A stretch of DNA of 64,000 nt, taken from contig CAYMFD010000001.1 in assembly GCA_964389475.1 (NCBI GenBank), forward strand, positions 62,001 to 126,000, given 5' to 3'. Source of the stretch: CAYMFD01 sp964389475. Its GTDB lineage: Bacteria; Bacteroidota; Bacteroidia; Chitinophagales; Saprospiraceae. The notes under the pieces are model-generated. The model searched no databases. It had not been told where the DNA came from and saw only the letters and a program-made list of their open reading frames with translations. Each line of letters starts with the position of its first letter. Within the stretch, counting starts at the first letter, position 1. The position numbers were made by a program, and so were the translations under genes. Below are positions 61,644 through 64,000 of this stretch, in pieces.

Positions 61644-64000
61644 ATGAGTAGAGTCAACCTATCCCTATGCAGTCTATTGCTAATTGTGATGGCCTACTCG
61701 CTGCCTGTACCTGGTCAAGAGTTATCTAACTGCTGTAGCCATGATGATCATGACCATGTAGAGGAGACTCATAGTCTGACTTTCGTCGAAAATCGTAATC
61801 AATGGCACCCTTCTGTAGAGTATGCGGTCAATCTAGGTGCCTACAATAAGGCTTTTGTACTGTCTGATGGATTAGCATTCCAATGGATAGAATCTACTCC
61901 CGAGAAACATACACATGAATTTGTAGATCAAGTAAAACTTGGGAAAGACACAACCCTCAATATCCGTGGTCACAAGTATACCGTTGACTTTGTCAATGCT
62001 GCAGCTAGTAAGATTGAAGGTGTAAACAAGCAAGCGGGTTATCTCAACTTTATGATCGGTAATGATCGCTCCAGATGGGCTAGTCATGTCGGTATGTATG
62101 CCAGCACCTTGCACCATGATCTATACGACGACATTGATATGGTCACATACAGTGCTGACGGTAACTTTAAGTATGACTTCATGGTGCATGCTGGCGGTGA
62201 CCCCAGTGATATAATTATGAACTACAAGGGGGTTGAGGGTCTCACCATAGGTGATGATGGATCGCTTGTAATTGCCACCTCCGTAGACACGATCAGAGAA
62301 TATATCCCCGTCGCTTATCAGGTGATTAAGGGGCGACGGATAGTCATTGACTGTAAGTATCTGCTATCGGGGGATCAAGTAACTTTTGAGCTCGGCGGTA
62401 ATTACGACGATCGGTATGAGCTAGTGATAGATCCTGCAGTAGTTGGCGCTACCTTATCTGGATCAACTGGGTCAGATCTTTTCGGACACTGTGCCACCTT
62501 TGATGACGAGGGTAATATCTATACTGGTGGTATCTCCTTTGGTATAGGCTTTAGGGCGACCGATGGTGCCTTTGATGTTGATTACAACGGCTTTGGGGTT
62601 GACATGGCCTTTCAGAAGTTTACACCTGATGCAACGTCCCTGATCTATGGTACCTACTTAGGTGGGCGACGGCGAGATTACCCTCATAGTATGATCGTTA
62701 ATAGTAAGCAAGAGCTACTTGTGTTGGGTACTACCGAGTCTACAGACTTCCCAGTTACTACATCCGCAGTGCAGAGTCAGCTTGCCGGTAACTTTGATAT
62801 AGCCTTATTGCGATTTAATAAAGATGCTACGGATCTGATAGGTAGCTCCTACTTAGGCGGATCGAGTAGCGACGGGCAGAGTAGCATCATAGAGGGTAGG
62901 AACTATGGTGAGGAGTTCAGAGGGGAGATCATACTCGATAGTAATGAAGATATCTTGATCGCGTCATGTACTCAGTCGTCTGATTTTCCTGCTTCGAGCG
63001 GTGCATTACAGCCCAACTTCAATAATTCTAGAGATGCAAGTAATGGTGGTCAACGCCAAGATGCCCTCGTGGCCAAGGTCAGAAAGGATATCTCCAGTGT
63101 CATATGGTCGACGTTCTTGGGTGGTGACGATATGGATACAGCTTATGGACTGCGAGAGGCAGATGATGGCATCATCTACGTTACAGGTATAGCAGGATCC
63201 GCTGACTTTCCTAGTACTAATGGCGGTGTGATGGCGTGGCCAGGTGGTCGGGAGTCTGCATACATCGTGGGCCTTTCTGGTGATGGTCGTAGACTTGTGC
63301 ATAGCACTTTCTGGGGTAGCAATCGGGCAGATAGAGGCTACTTCTTAGATATCGACGAAAATGATAATATAAATATACTAGGCCAGACAGATGGCGATGT
63401 CGAAGTGACGCCAGGTGCATTTACACATGGAGTAGAGGGCAGACAGTTTATCTCTTGTTTTACATCTGATCTAGGAAGACTTGTGTTCTCTACAGTCATT
63501 GACGGAGACAGGGACTTTAGCTTGGAGTATGGTTTTGTGCCTGTCGCCTTTATGGTTGACCTTTGTAATCGTATTTACTTCAGCGGATATTACAGTACAT
63601 CTAATCTTCCCACTTCATCCGATGCAATTCTTTCGGACGTGTCAGATGCATTTTACCTGGGGGTGCTTAACCCCGGTGCCACTAGCTTGAACTATGGTAC
63701 GTACTATGGTGATGCAGACCATGTAGATGGCGGTACGAGTCGTTTTGATAAGGGCGGTGTCGTGTACCAAGGCGTCTGCTCTTGTCAGGGTTCGTTCGGG
63801 CGAGATAATATCCTTACCACTACGGATGATGCCTTCGCTACTACTCAAAGTACACGGTGTGATATCGGCGTATTTAAGATAGACTTTGAGTTAGACGTCG
63901 TTACTGCCCGTGCCAGCGCAGATCCTGGCCTTGCGGGTTGTGTGCCATTTGAGGTAGACTTTAGGTATACAGGTCAGGAGGCAGTTGAGTTCTTTTGGGA
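61644..64000 (+). CDS. SBBP-repeat surface protein (3' truncated by window end)
   Basis: An open frame from the ATG at 61644 to the window end (at least 785 codons). A signal peptide (SLLLIVMAYSLPVPGQ) is followed by the N-terminal domain typical of SBBP proteins (LTFVENRNQWHPSVEYAVNL), then repeated beta-propeller blades of the SBBP type: GSDLFGHCATFDDEGNIYTG, SLIYGTYLGGRRRDYPHSM, SSVIWSTFLGGDDMDTAYGL and similar. The last residues (GLAGCVPFEVDFRYTGQEAV) look like the start of a PKD-like domain. Such proteins in Bacteroidota usually end in a T9SS or gliding-motility C-terminal domain, which would lie beyond the window. Confidence 0.85.
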   Translation, partial: MSRVNLSLCSLLLIVMAYSLPVPGQELSNCCSHDDHDHVEETHSLTFVENRNQWHPSVEYAVNLGAYNKAFVLSDGLAFQWIESTPEKHTHEFVDQVKLGKDTTLNIRGHKYTVDFVNAAASKIEGVNKQAGYLNFMIGNDRSRWASHVGMYASTLHHDLYDDIDMVTYSADGNFKYDFMVHAGGDPSDIIMNYKGVEGLTIGDDGSLVIATSVDTIREYIPVAYQVIKGRRIVIDCKYLLSGDQVTFELGGNYDDRYELVIDPAVVGATLSGSTGSDLFGHCATFDDEGNIYTGGISFGIGFRATDGAFDVDYNGFGVDMAFQKFTPDATSLIYGTYLGGRRRDYPHSMIVNSKQELLVLGTTESTDFPVTTSAVQSQLAGNFDIALLRFNKDATDLIGSSYLGGSSSDGQSSIIEGRNYGEEFRGEIILDSNEDILIASCTQSSDFPASSGALQPNFNNSRDASNGGQRQDALVAKVRKDISSVIWSTFLGGDDMDTAYGLREADDGIIYVTGIAGSADFPSTNGGVMAWPGGRESAYIVGLSGDGRRLVHSTFWGSNRADRGYFLDIDENDNINILGQTDGDVEVTPGAFTHGVEGRQFISCFTSDLGRLVFSTVIDGDRDFSLEYGFVPVAFMVDLCNRIYFSGYYSTSNLPTSSDAILSDVSDAFYLGVLNPGATSLNYGTYYGDADHVDGGTSRFDKGGVVYQGVCSCQGSFGRDNILTTTDDAFATTQSTRCDIGVFKIDFELDVVTARASADPGLAGCVPFEVDFRYTGQEAVEFFW

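Noticed and set aside
1..64000. CRISPR array, prophage or integrase-bearing island
   Set aside because: No regularly spaced short repeats, cas genes, integrase, transposase or phage structural genes were recognised in any frame.

Overview
The window comes from a Bacteroidota chromosome, most plausibly a Saprospiria/Lewinella-like marine or soil polymer degrader (lineage is inference). Support: two SusC/SusD pairs, five proteins with a C-terminal type IX secretion (T9SS) sorting domain, many lipoproteins, LytTR/LytS signalling, few Shine-Dalgarno sequences, and repeated -7 promoter elements of the Bacteroidota type TAnnTTTG.

Layout. 1-8.5 kb: a FkbM methyltransferase, then a minus-strand operon running from 8510 to 997 (DUF2064 glycosyltransferase, exported nucleoside hydrolase, MtnK-like sugar kinase, SusC, SusD) that looks like a nucleoside or methylthioadenosine scavenging locus. 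8.8-13.7 kb: a SusE/F-like starch-binding lipoprotein and a secreted GH13 amylase-family enzyme. 13.9-22.3 kb: housekeeping and unknown genes (fabI, threonine aldolase, bifunctional nuclease, a HisKA_2 kinase with its LuxR-type regulator), with two copies of a small inverted-repeat element and a 174-bp-period intergenic repeat.

22.4-27.9 kb is one of the two most interesting regions: an RNA-repair-like island made of a slipin, tRNA-like sequences with swapped acceptor complementarity, tRNA-Gln and tRNA-Glu, two very small transcription units, the RNA ligase RtcB and a divergent WYL regulator. A palindrome at the rtcB/WYL promoter recurs upstream of the tRNA-like array.

28-36.6 kb: an outer-membrane beta-barrel protein, a frameshifted DUF285 protein, a LytS/LytTR pair in an operon with two membrane proteins, an SDR/DUF2867 protein, and an AAA ATPase/PD-(D/E)XK gene flanked by inverted repeats and a remnant of a second copy of itself.

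39.8-60.4 kb is a 20-kb co-directional xylan utilisation locus: SusC, SusD, surface glycan-binding protein, a five-module T9SS protein, GH10 xylanase, GH3, xylulokinase, xylose isomerase, Na+/solute symporter and GH9. The genes describe surface capture and cutting of xylan, uptake, conversion of xylose to xylulose and phosphorylation. The xylulokinase carries an extra coiled coil and LuxR-like DNA-binding domain, suggesting an enzyme that is also the regulator. The repeated module of the T9SS protein recurs at the N-terminus of the GH9 enzyme and may be an unrecognised carbohydrate-binding module. The window ends in a CDP-alcohol phosphatidyltransferase and a truncated SBBP-repeat surface protein.
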